DNA from: Bacteroidota bacterium
GTDB taxonomy: Bacteria > Bacteroidota > Bacteroidia > Flavobacteriales > Flavobacteriaceae
Direction of reading: 5' to 3'
Assembly (NCBI GenBank): GCA_029561105.1
Contig: JAKQJQ010000033.1
Span: forward strand, 1 to 39,010
Length of the DNA stretch: 39,010 bases
Part shown: positions 14,840 to 23,138 of the stretch, in pieces
Numbering within the stretch: position 1 is the stretch's first letter
Layout of the letters: every line of letters begins with the position of its first letter
Made by a program: the position numbers and the translations under genes
The notes under the pieces: model-generated
Told to the model about the DNA's origin: nothing
Databases searched by the model: none
What the model saw: the letters and a program-made list of their open reading frames with translations, nothing else

Positions 14840-15805
14840 ATGAAACAATATTTCTGGTTGCCGTTGCTGTTTTGCGTCCTTTTGGTGTCTTGTGATAAGA
14901 AAACCAAGGTAGAAAAAGCCGTAGAGCAAATCCCGATGCAGGTCGATGTGGATCGATTCGACAAAGCTTTTTTTCAGACCAAACCCGCAGACTTGGCGCA
15001 ACTCAAGGCGCAATATCCGTTCTTTTTCCCAGCCGGAAACGATGATCAGGTCTGGATTGAAAAAATGCAAAATCCACAATGGCGTGAACTCTACGCCGAA
15101 GTCGAGAAGCAATACGGCGATTTCAGCGGCGAAACGCAAAAGATCGAGGAATTGTTCAAACACATCAAATACTATTTTCCAAAGGCGAAGATTCCCAAAA
15201 TCTACACCGTCATTTCAGAAATGGATTACCAAAACAAGGTCATCTACGCCAACAATATGTTGATCATCTCGCTCGAGCTTTACTTGGGCAAAGACCACAA
15301 ATTTTACCAATTTCCCGAATACCTGAAACAAAATTTCACCAAAAGCCAGATTTTGCCCGATATCGCGCACACTTTTGCAATAGGCCAGATTCCGCCGCCA
15401 ACAGAAAGCACCTTTTTGTCGCAAATGATATACGCGGGCAAGGAACTTTACCTCAAGGATTTGCTGCTGCCAGAAACCACCGACGCCGATAAAATTGGTT
15501 ACAAACCTGAACAAATCCAATGGTGTCAGGAGAATGAAGGTTATATGTGGCGCTATTTCATCGAAAACAAAATGCTCTATGACACTGACCAGAAATTGAT
15601 CCCGAGGTTCATCGCGCCGGCGCCGTTCTCTAAATTTTACCTAGAGATAGACAATGAATCGCCTGGGCGCACCGGCTGTTGGATTGGTTGGCAAATCGTA
15701 CGCTCGTACATGGAAAACAACGAGGTTTCGCTTCCTGAACTATTGCGTAACGATGCCAAGGAAATTTTCGAAAAATCAAAATACAAACCCAAAAAGGATG
15801 AGTAA
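14840..15805 (+). CDS. gldB: gliding motility lipoprotein GldB
   Basis: 321 aa. The lipoprotein signal peptide MKQYFWLPLLFCVLLVSC places lipidated Cys18, followed by DKKTKVEKA. In Flavobacterium johnsoniae GldB is an envelope lipoprotein required for gliding (established knowledge). Internal features typical of the family are VDVDRFDKAFF, LKAQYPFFFP, a central LYLGKDHKFYQFPEYL and a C-terminal GCWIGWQIVRSYM. It overlaps gldC by 8 bases (ATGAGTAA), indicating translational coupling. The leader contains a dispersed hairpin repeat. The identification rests on sequence pattern and the nadE-gldB-gldC context. Confidence 0.93.
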   Translation: MKQYFWLPLLFCVLLVSCDKKTKVEKAVEQIPMQVDVDRFDKAFFQTKPADLAQLKAQYPFFFPAGNDDQVWIEKMQNPQWRELYAEVEKQYGDFSGETQKIEELFKHIKYYFPKAKIPKIYTVISEMDYQNKVIYANNMLIISLELYLGKDHKFYQFPEYLKQNFTKSQILPDIAHTFAIGQIPPPTESTFLSQMIYAGKELYLKDLLLPETTDADKIGYKPEQIQWCQENEGYMWRYFIENKMLYDTDQKLIPRFIAPAPFSKFYLEIDNESPGRTGCWIGWQIVRSYMENNEVSLPELLRNDAKEIFEKSKYKPKKDE

Positions 15806-16133
15806 TACAATCAAATCAGAAATTAAATTCACGGTAGAACTAGACGAAAACCGTGTTCCCGAAAAACTTCTATGGACGGCACAAGACGGCGGTATAGAGG
15901 CCGAGGAAGCCAAAGCCATGATGCTCTCCATTTGGGACTCCAATGCGCAGGAAACCTTGCGCATCGACCTTTGGACCAAGGACATGCCGGTCGACGAAAT
16001 GAAGAAATTTTTTCACCAGACGCTTGTGGCCATGGCCGATACCTTCAACCGCGCCACAGCCGACGAGAAAATGACCGATACGATGAAGGATTTCTGCGAT
16101 TATTTTGCAGAGAAATTAGAATTGACCAAGTAG
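15798..16133 (+). CDS. gldC: gliding motility protein GldC
   Basis: 111 aa from the ATG at 15798 (MSNTIKSEIKFTVELDENRVPEKL), which overlaps the gldB stop. A longer open frame begins at 15654 but only reads through gldB in another frame. It is a small soluble protein without a signal peptide, with the family block ITWTAQDGG-like LLWTAQDGG and the C-terminal MKDFCDYFAEKL. In F. johnsoniae GldC is needed for efficient but not absolute gliding. Its stop codon abuts the stop codon of convergent engB with no intervening base. Confidence 0.93.
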   Translation: MSNTIKSEIKFTVELDENRVPEKLLWTAQDGGIEAEEAKAMMLSIWDSNAQETLRIDLWTKDMPVDEMKKFFHQTLVAMADTFNRATADEKMTDTMKDFCDYFAEKLELTK

Positions 16134-16751
16134 TTAAAATTCATCTGAGCTGAAAATCCCTTGGTTGAGTGCGTCGATGTATTCGAGCAACGGTTCTTTC
16201 CCGATTTGCTCGGTGGCCGATGTGACGAAGTACGGCGGCATCTCGGCCCAGTTGTTCTGCATCATCTGCTTTTTGTAGGCGGCGATATGCTGGTCAACTT
16301 TCCCTTTCGAGATTTTGTCGGCTTTGGTAAAAATAATGCAGAATGGGATTTCGCTGTCGCCCATATATTCCATGAACTCGAGGTCGATCTTTTGCGCCTC
16401 GTGGCGGATGTCGATCAATACAAACCCGCAAACGAGTTGTTCCCTTTTTTCAAAATAGTCGGTAATGAACTGCTGGAAAACCGATTTGGTTTTTTTAGAA
16501 ACCTTGGCATAGCCATAACCCGGCAAATCCACCAAAAACCAATTGTTGTTGATTTTGAAATGGTTGATCAACTGCGTTTTTCCCGGCCTACCCGAGGTTT
16601 TTGCGAGGTTTTTATGGTTGGTGAGCATGTTGATCAGCGATGACTTCCCCACGTTAGAACGGCCAATGAAAGCGTATTCGGGAATCATCTCCTTTGGGCA
16701 TTTGTCTACTTGTGAGTTGCTGATGATGAATTCTGCCGTATTGATTTTCAT
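16134..16751 (-). CDS. engB: ribosome biogenesis GTP-binding protein EngB/YihA/YsxC
   Basis: 205 aa from the ATG at 16751 (MKINTAEFIISNSQ). An upstream start at 16769 would fall in the promoter. It is an essential small TRAFAC GTPase acting in late 50S subunit assembly. The P-loop GRSNVGKS is at 30-37, the G3 motif DLPG at 75-78, and the G4 motif TKAD at 142-145. GRPGKTQLIN in switch I and the C-terminal FVTSATEQIGK (G5) are also present. The length matches the family. It has its own predicted promoter and a leader of about 11 bases. Confidence 0.97.
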   Translation of the reverse strand: MKINTAEFIISNSQVDKCPKEMIPEYAFIGRSNVGKSSLINMLTNHKNLAKTSGRPGKTQLINHFKINNNWFLVDLPGYGYAKVSKKTKSVFQQFITDYFEKREQLVCGFVLIDIRHEAQKIDLEFMEYMGDSEIPFCIIFTKADKISKGKVDQHIAAYKKQMMQNNWAEMPPYFVTSATEQIGKEPLLEYIDALNQGIFSSDEF

Positions 16752-16756
16752 GCTTT

Positions 16757-16774
16757 TAAATTTGGGCAAAGTTA
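16757..16774. promoter_or_regulatory. face-to-face TAnnTTTG promoter pair (engB)
   Basis: TAAATTTG (plus, 16757-16764) and CAAAGTTA (minus TAACTTTG, 16767-16774) have the same 2-base spacing as the nadE/gldB site. The minus half fits engB. The plus half has no sense gene downstream and would make a transcript antisense to the hydrolase gene. Confidence 0.5.
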
Positions 16775-16784
16775 GCTAAAAAAG

Positions 16785-16805
16785 AAGCCGCTTACAGAGC
16801 GGCTT
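16785..16805 (-). terminator. rho-independent terminator of the alpha/beta hydrolase gene
   Basis: On the minus strand AAGCCGC pairs with GCGGCTT around TCTGTAA, followed by CTTTTTT. It lies just beyond the hydrolase stop codon. Confidence 0.85.
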
Positions 16806-16809
16806 TGTG

Positions 16810-17574
16810 TTATAAGTGTTTTTCTTTCAACCAGTCGTACATCAGCGAATTGAATTCGTCGGGATGTTCCATCATCGCGGCGTGTCCGCATTTGTCAATC
16901 CAATAGAGTGAGGAATTGGGCAACAACTGATGGAATTCCTCGGCCACTTCTGGCGGCGTGACTTTGTCATTTTTACCCCAAATGATGCAAGTGGGCACGT
17001 GCATTTTGGGCAAATCTTTGGCCATATTGTGTCTTATGGCGCTCTTGGCGATTGTCAGGGTCTTGATCAATTTGATGCGATCGTTGGCCATAGTGTAGAC
17101 TTCCTCCACGATTTCAGGCGTTGCGATTTTGGGATCATAGAATACGTCTTCTGCTTTTTTCTGGATGTAATCGCGATCGCCACGGCGCGGATAGCTGTCG
17201 CCCATAGCACTTTCATACAAACCAGAGCTTCCCGTAATGACAAGCCCGAGCATTTTTTCGGGATACATTTTGGTGTGGTACAAAGCGATGTGTCCGCCAA
17301 GCGAATTGCCTAAAAGGATCACGCGATCAAAGCCTTTATACGTGATGAAATCTTTTACGAATTTGGCAAAAGCCTTCACATTGGTCTTGAGGATGTTTTG
17401 GGTGTAAATGGGCAATTCTGGGATGACCACTTTGTAACCTTTCTCGGGAAAAAAATTGGCCACGCCGTCAAAATTGCTAAGCCCGCCCATGAGTCCGTGG
17501 AGGATGATGATTGGCGTGCCTTCTCCGGCTTCAAAATAACTGTAACGGCCTTCTTTTTTTAAGTCTTTATCCAT
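16810..17574 (-). CDS. alpha/beta-fold hydrolase
   Basis: 254 aa soluble enzyme starting MDKDLKKEGRYSYFEAGEG. The oxyanion-hole region is LHGLMGG (25-31). The nucleophile elbow GNSLGG gives Ser91. The acid is Asp203 (WGKNDKVTPP) and the general base His231 (KCGHAAMMEHP). The cap region (about 120-185) is helical and charged. This is the classic esterase/C-C hydrolase fold, but the substrate cannot be read from sequence. It has its own promoter and terminator and no metabolic neighbours, so it is a single-gene unit. Confidence 0.92.
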   Translation of the reverse strand: MDKDLKKEGRYSYFEAGEGTPIIILHGLMGGLSNFDGVANFFPEKGYKVVIPELPIYTQNILKTNVKAFAKFVKDFITYKGFDRVILLGNSLGGHIALYHTKMYPEKMLGLVITGSSGLYESAMGDSYPRRGDRDYIQKKAEDVFYDPKIATPEIVEEVYTMANDRIKLIKTLTIAKSAIRHNMAKDLPKMHVPTCIIWGKNDKVTPPEVAEEFHQLLPNSSLYWIDKCGHAAMMEHPDEFNSLMYDWLKEKHL

Positions 17575-17613
17575 CTGTTTTTTTGGCGTTTTGTCCGCGG
17601 TTTAGGCGGCGCA

Positions 17614-17621
17614 CAAATATA
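17614..17621 (-). promoter_or_regulatory. putative -7 element of the alpha/beta hydrolase gene
   Basis: The reverse strand reads TATATTTG, an exact TAnnTTTG match about 40 bases before the ATG at 17574. From 17622 to 17863 the sequence is AT-rich and I see no gene in it. Confidence 0.6.
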
Positions 17622-17863
17622 GGATTTTTCGATTAAAAGAAAGCAGTTTCAATCAATTTGAACAGTTCGCCGCTTAAGAAAACCATTCTTAATTCTAAAA
17701 ACCGGCTGTTTTCACGCTTTTTATTTTGTTGAATTAACGATAATGGATTTACAATTCCAATGGCTTTTTTGTACTATTCTTTTCAATCCTTTAGATTTCT
17801 TAACAATTCGTTAAAGAACTGATTCTGTGTAGCCCTGCACTAGTTCTTGTGCACGATGTTAAA

Positions 17864-17910
17864 GTGGGAAAACTTATCAACAAAGTGGGAGATTGTGGTA
17901 AAATGTGGTA
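17864..17910 (+). promoter_or_regulatory. putative MraZ operator (four GTGGGA/GTGGTA boxes)
   Basis: GTGGGA occurs at 17864 and 17885, and GTGGTA at 17895 and 17905, all in the same orientation. The last three are spaced exactly 10 bp and the first is 21 bp upstream, so all lie close to one face of the helix. MraZ in other bacteria binds short G-rich direct repeats about 10 bp apart just upstream of its own promoter (TGGGN-type boxes in E. coli). The cluster ends 10 bases before the predicted -7 element of mraZ, so bound MraZ should block the promoter. Autoregulation of the dcw operon is inferred. Confidence 0.7.
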
Positions 17911-17920
17911 ATTATTTTTA

Positions 17921-17928
17921 TATTTTTG
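17921..17928 (+). promoter_or_regulatory. putative -7 element of the dcw operon
   Basis: TATTTTTG matches TAnnTTTG, 25 bases before the mraZ TTG start and directly downstream of the GTGGGA boxes, which would occupy the -33 region. Confidence 0.55.
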
Positions 17929-17953
17929 CTCCAAATCATTAAATCCAGTTTCC

Positions 17954-18427
17954 TTGAACTCCATAATCGGGACATACGAATGTAAAATAGATGCCAAAGG
18001 AAGGCTGCTGCTGCCGGCGCCTTTAAAGAAGCAACTATCGGCTTCGCTTCAGGACGGCTTCGTTTTGAAGCGTTCTGTTTTTCAGCCGTGTCTCGAGTTG
18101 TACCCGATGTCAGAGTGGAACCTGATGATGCAGAAAATCAACAAGCTCAACCGTTTTGTCAAAAAGAACAATGATTTCATCCGTCGTTTTACGGCTGGGG
18201 TTAAAGTCATTGAAGTGGATGACCTCGGACGTATTTTAATCCCAAAAGACCTGACCGTTTTTGCCAAGGTTTCAAAAGACATCGTGCTTTCTTCTGCTGT
18301 GAACATCGTGGAAATCTGGGATAAGGAGCTGTATGAAAAGTCAATCGATGATTCGGTGGTAGATTTTGCTGATCTCGCCGAAGACGTAATGGGAGGTGTA
18401 AATGATGATGACAATGGAATATCATAA
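17954..18427 (+). CDS. mraZ: transcriptional regulator MraZ
   Basis: 157 aa from a TTG start (MNSIIGTYECKIDAKGRL). The start is supported because the family begins with this segment and no ATG fits upstream. It is a DNA-binding repressor of the division and cell-wall cluster. Two SpoVT/AbrB-like swapped-hairpin repeats are seen, each with the DxxxR signature: DAKGR (residues 13-17) and DDLGR (about 94-98), each followed by a proline-containing strand. It is the first gene of the dcw operon and has a probable operator immediately upstream. The 3' end overlaps rsmH by 26 bases. Confidence 0.95.
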   Translation: MNSIIGTYECKIDAKGRLLLPAPLKKQLSASLQDGFVLKRSVFQPCLELYPMSEWNLMMQKINKLNRFVKKNNDFIRRFTAGVKVIEVDDLGRILIPKDLTVFAKVSKDIVLSSAVNIVEIWDKELYEKSIDDSVVDFADLAEDVMGGVNDDDNGIS

Positions 18428-19310
18428 TCCGGTTTTACTCTTGCCAACAGTGGGAGGTCTCGCCATCAAGCCCGACGGTGTTTATGTAGACGTGACTTTT
18501 GGTGGCGGCGGACACTCGCGCGAAATCCTGCGCCAGCTTGGTCCGGATGGGAAGTTGTTTGCTTTCGATCAGGATACCGATGCGTTGGCCAATGCCATTC
18601 CAGACGACAGGTTCACCTTAATCAATGAAAATTTCAGGTACATCAAGAGGTTTCTGAGATTTCATGGCGTGAGAAGTGTAGACGGCATTCTTGCCGATTT
18701 AGGTGTTTCTTCCCACCAATTTGATGTCGCCGAACGCGGATTTTCTACCCGTTTCGATGCCGAACTAGACATGCGCATGAACCAAAAAGGAACCTTAAGC
18801 GCCTATCACGTGGTCAACGAATACGACCAGGCCAACCTAAGCCGCGTGTTCCTTGATTATGGCGAACTCAAAAATGCACCCGCGATTGCGCGTGTCATCA
18901 TCGAAGCGCGCGAAAGTCATCCAATCAAGAATACCGAAGAACTAAAACATGTGCTCGGTCGATTTTTGCCCGCACACAAAAGCAATAAGATCCTTGCGCA
19001 AATGTACCAGGCGATCCGCATCGAGGTCAACCAGGAAATGGAAGCCTTGCGCGAATTCCTCGAGCAATCACTAGAAATATTAAAGCCGGGCGGTCGTCTG
19101 AGCGTGATTTCGTACCATTCGCTCGAAGATCGGCTTGTCAAGAGATTTGTCAAAAACGGCCTGTTTGAAGGCGAACCCGAACGCGATTTCTTTGGGAATT
19201 TCTCGGTTCCGTTTAAAACGATAGAGAAGCTCATTGTGCCCGACGCCGAGGAAATCAAAAGCAACAACCGCGCAAGAAGTGCCAAATTAAGGGTGGCCGA
19301 AAAAATATAA
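18402..19310 (+). CDS. rsmH: 16S rRNA (cytosine-1402-N4)-methyltransferase RsmH
   Basis: 302 aa. It methylates N4 of C1402 in the P-site region of 16S rRNA. The SAM-binding loop is VDVTFGGGGHSREIL (about 28-42), followed by DQDTDAL, the substrate block ILADLGVSSHQFDVAERGFSTR and a C-terminal ISYHSLEDRLVKRF. Several in-frame ATGs lie together (18402, 18405, 18408, 18414). An unusually strong GGGAGG ribosome-binding site (18391-18396) best suits the first two. All starts lie inside mraZ, suggesting coupled translation. Confidence 0.96.
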   Translation: MMMTMEYHNPVLLLPTVGGLAIKPDGVYVDVTFGGGGHSREILRQLGPDGKLFAFDQDTDALANAIPDDRFTLINENFRYIKRFLRFHGVRSVDGILADLGVSSHQFDVAERGFSTRFDAELDMRMNQKGTLSAYHVVNEYDQANLSRVFLDYGELKNAPAIARVIIEARESHPIKNTEELKHVLGRFLPAHKSNKILAQMYQAIRIEVNQEMEALREFLEQSLEILKPGGRLSVISYHSLEDRLVKRFVKNGLFEGEPERDFFGNFSVPFKTIEKLIVPDAEEIKSNNRARSAKLRVAEKI

Positions 19311-19312
19311 GC

Positions 19313-19669
19313 ATGAAGAACGGCGGGGTTTACAGCATATTGAAAGCAAGGTTCCTGATTAACGAGGACGCCAATGCAGCCAAAAACTGGCGGTTCATCG
19401 TGTTTTTGATTGCGCTAGGCATCATTATGATTGCCAACACCCAGCGTTACGAACAAAAGGTTTTCAAGATTGTGGCACTCACCAGTGAAGTCAAGGAATT
19501 GCGGTCTGAGTTTGTAGACCGTCGCTCAGAATTGATGCAACTCAAAATGGAATCGACGGTATCCGAAAAAATGGTGGCCAAGAACATCTTTCCATCATCG
19601 GTTCCGCCGGTAAAAATAAAAGTCAAAAAACCAGAAGAAAAAGGATTTTTCAAAAGATTATGGCAGTAG
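19313..19669 (+). CDS. ftsL: FtsL-like cell division protein
   Basis: 118 aa bitopic membrane protein. A cytoplasmic N-terminus of about 26 residues (MKNGGVYSILKARFLINEDANAAKN) precedes a single transmembrane helix (about 28-41, FIVFLIALGIIMIA). A periplasmic leucine-zipper-like coil follows (about 45-85, with regular hydrophobics in VFKIVALTSEVKELRSEF). Size, topology and position between rsmH and ftsI match FtsL, which holds the divisome together with FtsQ and FtsB. Sequence conservation in this family is weak, so the call leans on topology and synteny. It overlaps ftsI by 10 bases. Confidence 0.85.
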   Translation: MKNGGVYSILKARFLINEDANAAKNWRFIVFLIALGIIMIANTQRYEQKVFKIVALTSEVKELRSEFVDRRSELMQLKMESTVSEKMVAKNIFPSSVPPVKIKVKKPEEKGFFKRLWQ

Positions 19670-21672
19670 AGGACAAGCACATCACGTACCGGATTTACCT
19701 GGTTGCCTTTGGGATTTTCCTGATGGCAATTGCCGTTGCTGTCAAGCTGACCAACATCCAATGGGTGGAGGGCGATTATTATCGCAAACTCGCCAAGGAA
19801 CGCACGGTACGCAATTTTGTGATTCCCGCCAATAAAGGCAATATCTATTCTGCAGACGGCAGTTTGCTTGCGACCTCGATCCCCAATTACGTCATCCGTT
19901 TTGATGCGGTGGCTCCAAAAACAGAAGCCTTTGAGAAAAATGTAAAGGCATTGGCCGATTCATTGTCATTTCTTTTAGGTAAACCCGCCAGTAATTTTCA
20001 CTCGGAATTACGCAAGGCACGAGCCAACCACAACCGGTATTACCTTGTGGCGCGCGACCTGAGCTACACGCAGTACATGAAAATCAAAAGTTTTCCGCTG
20101 TTCAACTTGGGCGCCTACAAAGGCGGAATCATCGTAGAGCAAAAAACCGTGCGCGAACATCCTATTGGTAAAATTGCCGAAAGAACCATTGGATACGAAC
20201 GCTTAAAACCCGACGGAACGCCCGACGGCAAAGGTATTGAGTGGGCATACCGCAAATACCTGAACGGCAAAGACGGCAAAATTCTTAAACAGAAGATTGC
20301 CAAAGGCCAGTGGAAACCCATCCGCGATGTCAATGAAGTAGACCCGCAAGACGGTTATGACGTGGTTTCAACCATTGACGTTTATATTCAGGATATCGCG
20401 CACCACGCATTACTCAAGCAATTGCAATTGTACAAAGCCGATCATGGCTGTGTGGTGGTGATGGAAACCAAAACCGGTTACATCAAGGCAATCTCCAACC
20501 TCGGGCGCGGCTCTGACAAAGATTCTACCTATTACGAAACCACCAATTACGCCATAGCAGAATCGCATGAACCGGGCTCGACCTATAAACTTGCCGATCT
20601 GATGGCGTTGCTCGAAGACAAGAAAGTCGACACCAGCGCGGTCTATGACAGCCAAGGCGGAATCATCACCTATTCGGGTAAAAAAGTCCGCGATTCGCAC
20701 GAAGGCGGTTATGGGAAAATTTCGCTTGCCAGAGGTTTTGAAGTATCGTCGAATACGGTTTTGGTACAGGCCGTTTATAACAATTACAAGAACAACCCGG
20801 AGGAATTCGTCGATCATCTCAACAACTTTGGGCTCAACAAACCACTTGGATTGCCCATTCAGGGCGAAGGCAAGCCGTATGTGCCGCAACCGTCCGACAA
20901 AAATCGCTGGAGCGCCATTTCACTCCCGTGGATGGCATTCGGTTACGGGGTTTCGATCACGCCATTGCAAACCTTGACGTTCTACAATTCGGTTGCCAAC
21001 AATGGCGAAATGGTCAAGCCGCAATTCGTCTCAGAAATCAAGGAATGGAACAAAACCATCAAGAAATTCAACAAAGAAGTGATCAATCCCAAAGTGTGTT
21101 CAAAGGAAACGCTAGACAAGGTGCAGGCGGTTTTAGAGAATGTTGTCAAGAGAGGAACCGGTTCAAAATTGTATTCTAAGGATTTCTCGATGGCCGGAAA
21201 AACGGGGACTGCACAAGCCAATTACAACCGCAAGGACGGCACCGAAAAGCACTATATCTCGTCATTCGTTGGCTATTTCCCTGCCGACAAACCCAAATAT
21301 TCTTGTATTGTCGTAGTGCACGAACCCAATACATCGTTGAATAATTATTACGGAGCCGATGTGGCTGGGCCCGTTTTCAAACGAATCGCTCAAAAGATTT
21401 TTACCGACGCGCCATCGATGAACGAGATCAAAAATCTCAATAAAAAAGACGCACAGCAAGAGAACAGCTATGCCGCTTATTATAAAAAAGCAAGCCAAAA
21501 ACAAACCGTAGTTCCCAACCTCAAAGGTATGTCTGGTATGGACGCCGTGGCGCTGCTGGGTAATTTGCGCATCAAGGTGAAAGTGGTTGGATTCGGGAAA
21601 GTAAAAAAACAATCGGTGCAACCCGGACAAAGGTTCGATGAAAGCACTGTCATCACACTAGAATTATCATGA
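19660..21672 (+). CDS. ftsI: septal peptidoglycan transpeptidase (class B PBP) with PASTA domain
   Basis: 670 aa class B penicillin-binding protein that crosslinks septal peptidoglycan together with FtsW. One N-terminal transmembrane anchor (about 11-28) precedes the dimerisation/pedestal domain with RGNIYS-like NKGNIYSADGSLLATS. The transpeptidase domain has all three motifs: STYK with catalytic Ser307, SSN at 363-365 and KTG at 514-516. A single C-terminal PASTA domain follows (about 610-670, VVPNLKGMSGMDAVALL). PASTA domains are common in Bacteroidetes FtsI but absent in E. coli FtsI. Start and stop overlap ftsL and murE. Confidence 0.96.
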   Translation: MAVEDKHITYRIYLVAFGIFLMAIAVAVKLTNIQWVEGDYYRKLAKERTVRNFVIPANKGNIYSADGSLLATSIPNYVIRFDAVAPKTEAFEKNVKALADSLSFLLGKPASNFHSELRKARANHNRYYLVARDLSYTQYMKIKSFPLFNLGAYKGGIIVEQKTVREHPIGKIAERTIGYERLKPDGTPDGKGIEWAYRKYLNGKDGKILKQKIAKGQWKPIRDVNEVDPQDGYDVVSTIDVYIQDIAHHALLKQLQLYKADHGCVVVMETKTGYIKAISNLGRGSDKDSTYYETTNYAIAESHEPGSTYKLADLMALLEDKKVDTSAVYDSQGGIITYSGKKVRDSHEGGYGKISLARGFEVSSNTVLVQAVYNNYKNNPEEFVDHLNNFGLNKPLGLPIQGEGKPYVPQPSDKNRWSAISLPWMAFGYGVSITPLQTLTFYNSVANNGEMVKPQFVSEIKEWNKTIKKFNKEVINPKVCSKETLDKVQAVLENVVKRGTGSKLYSKDFSMAGKTGTAQANYNRKDGTEKHYISSFVGYFPADKPKYSCIVVVHEPNTSLNNYYGADVAGPVFKRIAQKIFTDAPSMNEIKNLNKKDAQQENSYAAYYKKASQKQTVVPNLKGMSGMDAVALLGNLRIKVKVVGFGKVKKQSVQPGQRFDESTVITLELS

Positions 21673-23132
21673 TCGTCTTAAAGGACATATTGTACAAAGT
21701 GGCCATCGAGGCCGTAAAAGGACCTACCGACATCTGCATCAATGCGCTCGATTTCGATTCGCGCAAGATCGTGGCCAATGATGTCTTTGTGGCCATCCGC
21801 GGAAGCGTTTCCGACGGGCACGACTATATACAAAAGGCGATCGAGATGGGCGCAGTGGCCATCGTTTGCGATACTTTCCCCGAGGCTATCGCAAGCGGTG
21901 TCACTTACATTCAGGTAAAAGATACCAATGCCGCGCTGGCGTTTTTGGCGGCGAATTTCTACGGAAACCCATCGCAGAATTTGCAATTGGTGGGCATAAC
22001 GGGAACCAATGGCAAAACGACGATTGCGTCGCTGTTGTACCAGATGTTTAAGAAAGCGGGTTACAAAGTTGGCTTGCTCTCGACGGTAAAAATCATGGTG
22101 GATGAAACCCAGTACAAAGCCACGCACACCACACCCGATTCGATTACCATCAACCGGTATTTGGCCGAGATGTCGCACGAAGGCGTCGAGTATTGCTTTA
22201 TGGAAGTGAGCTCGCACGGCGTACACCAAAAGCGCACCGAAGCTTTGCAGTTTGCAGGCGGCGTGTTTACCAACCTCTCGCACGACCATTTGGATTACCA
22301 TCCGACGTTTGCAGAATACCGCGATGTGAAGAAGTCATTTTTTGACCACTTACCCAAGTCGGCGTTTGCACTTACGAATATCGATGACAAGAATGGGCTG
22401 GTGATGTTGCAGAATACCTATGCTAGGAAACTTACTTACGCGCTTAAATCTTACGCCGATTATAAAGCGCAGATCCTGGAGAACCAACTATCGGGTTTAT
22501 TATTGAAAATCAATGAAAATGATGTTTGGGTTCGACTCATCGGCACTTTCAACGCCTATAATTTACTCGCGATTTACGGAACGGCGATCGAACTCGGCAT
22601 GGACAAACTGGAAGCCTTGCGATTGCTGTCGGAACTTGAAAGCGTTTCAGGTCGCTTTCAGTTCATCGTTTCGGAAGCTAAAATCACCGCAATTGTCGAC
22701 TACGCACATACGCCCGATGCACTCGAGAATGTACTGAGCACCATCAACGATATCCGCACCAAAAATGAGCAACTTATTACAGTTGTGGGTTGCGGCGGTG
22801 ACCGTGACAAAACCAAGCGCCCAGTGATGGCCAACATCGCATCGACTTTGAGTGACAAGGCGATCATCACCTCCGACAATCCACGTACAGAAGATCCACA
22901 AAGCATTATTGCCGATATGGAAAAAGGGGTAGAAGCGCAGAATTACAAAAAAACGCTTTCGATCATTGACCGCAAGCAAGCGATTAAAACCGCCTGTCAA
23001 CTCGCCCAACCCAATGACATCATCCTCATAGCCGGAAAAGGACATGAGACCTATCAGGAAATCCAAGGCGTACGCTACGATTTCGACGATATGGCCATCG
23101 TAAAAGAACTGTTAACCCAACTCAATAAATAG
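21669..23132 (+). CDS. murE: UDP-MurNAc-L-Ala-D-Glu:meso-diaminopimelate ligase
   Basis: 487 aa Mur ligase adding the third residue of the stem peptide. The P-loop GTNGKTT starts near residue 112. The HTTPDS substrate loop and LSHDHLDYH carbamate-lysine region are present. DNPR at 403-406 is the signature for meso-diaminopimelate rather than lysine specificity. GKGHET near the C-terminus is also typical. It overlaps ftsI by 4 bases (ATGA), so the two are translationally coupled. Confidence 0.97.
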   Translation: MIVLKDILYKVAIEAVKGPTDICINALDFDSRKIVANDVFVAIRGSVSDGHDYIQKAIEMGAVAIVCDTFPEAIASGVTYIQVKDTNAALAFLAANFYGNPSQNLQLVGITGTNGKTTIASLLYQMFKKAGYKVGLLSTVKIMVDETQYKATHTTPDSITINRYLAEMSHEGVEYCFMEVSSHGVHQKRTEALQFAGGVFTNLSHDHLDYHPTFAEYRDVKKSFFDHLPKSAFALTNIDDKNGLVMLQNTYARKLTYALKSYADYKAQILENQLSGLLLKINENDVWVRLIGTFNAYNLLAIYGTAIELGMDKLEALRLLSELESVSGRFQFIVSEAKITAIVDYAHTPDALENVLSTINDIRTKNEQLITVVGCGGDRDKTKRPVMANIASTLSDKAIITSDNPRTEDPQSIIADMEKGVEAQNYKKTLSIIDRKQAIKTACQLAQPNDIILIAGKGHETYQEIQGVRYDFDDMAIVKELLTQLNK

Positions 23133-23138
23133 AAAACC

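Noticed and set aside
15654-15797. Longer gldC starting at 15654
   Set aside because: The extra 48 residues come from gldB in another frame. The conserved GldC start is the ATG at 15798 overlapping the gldB stop.
17870-17882. DnaA box near mraZ (TTATCAACA)
   Set aside because: It differs from the DnaA consensus TTATNCACA, is single, and lies within the MraZ box ladder. No origin genes are nearby.
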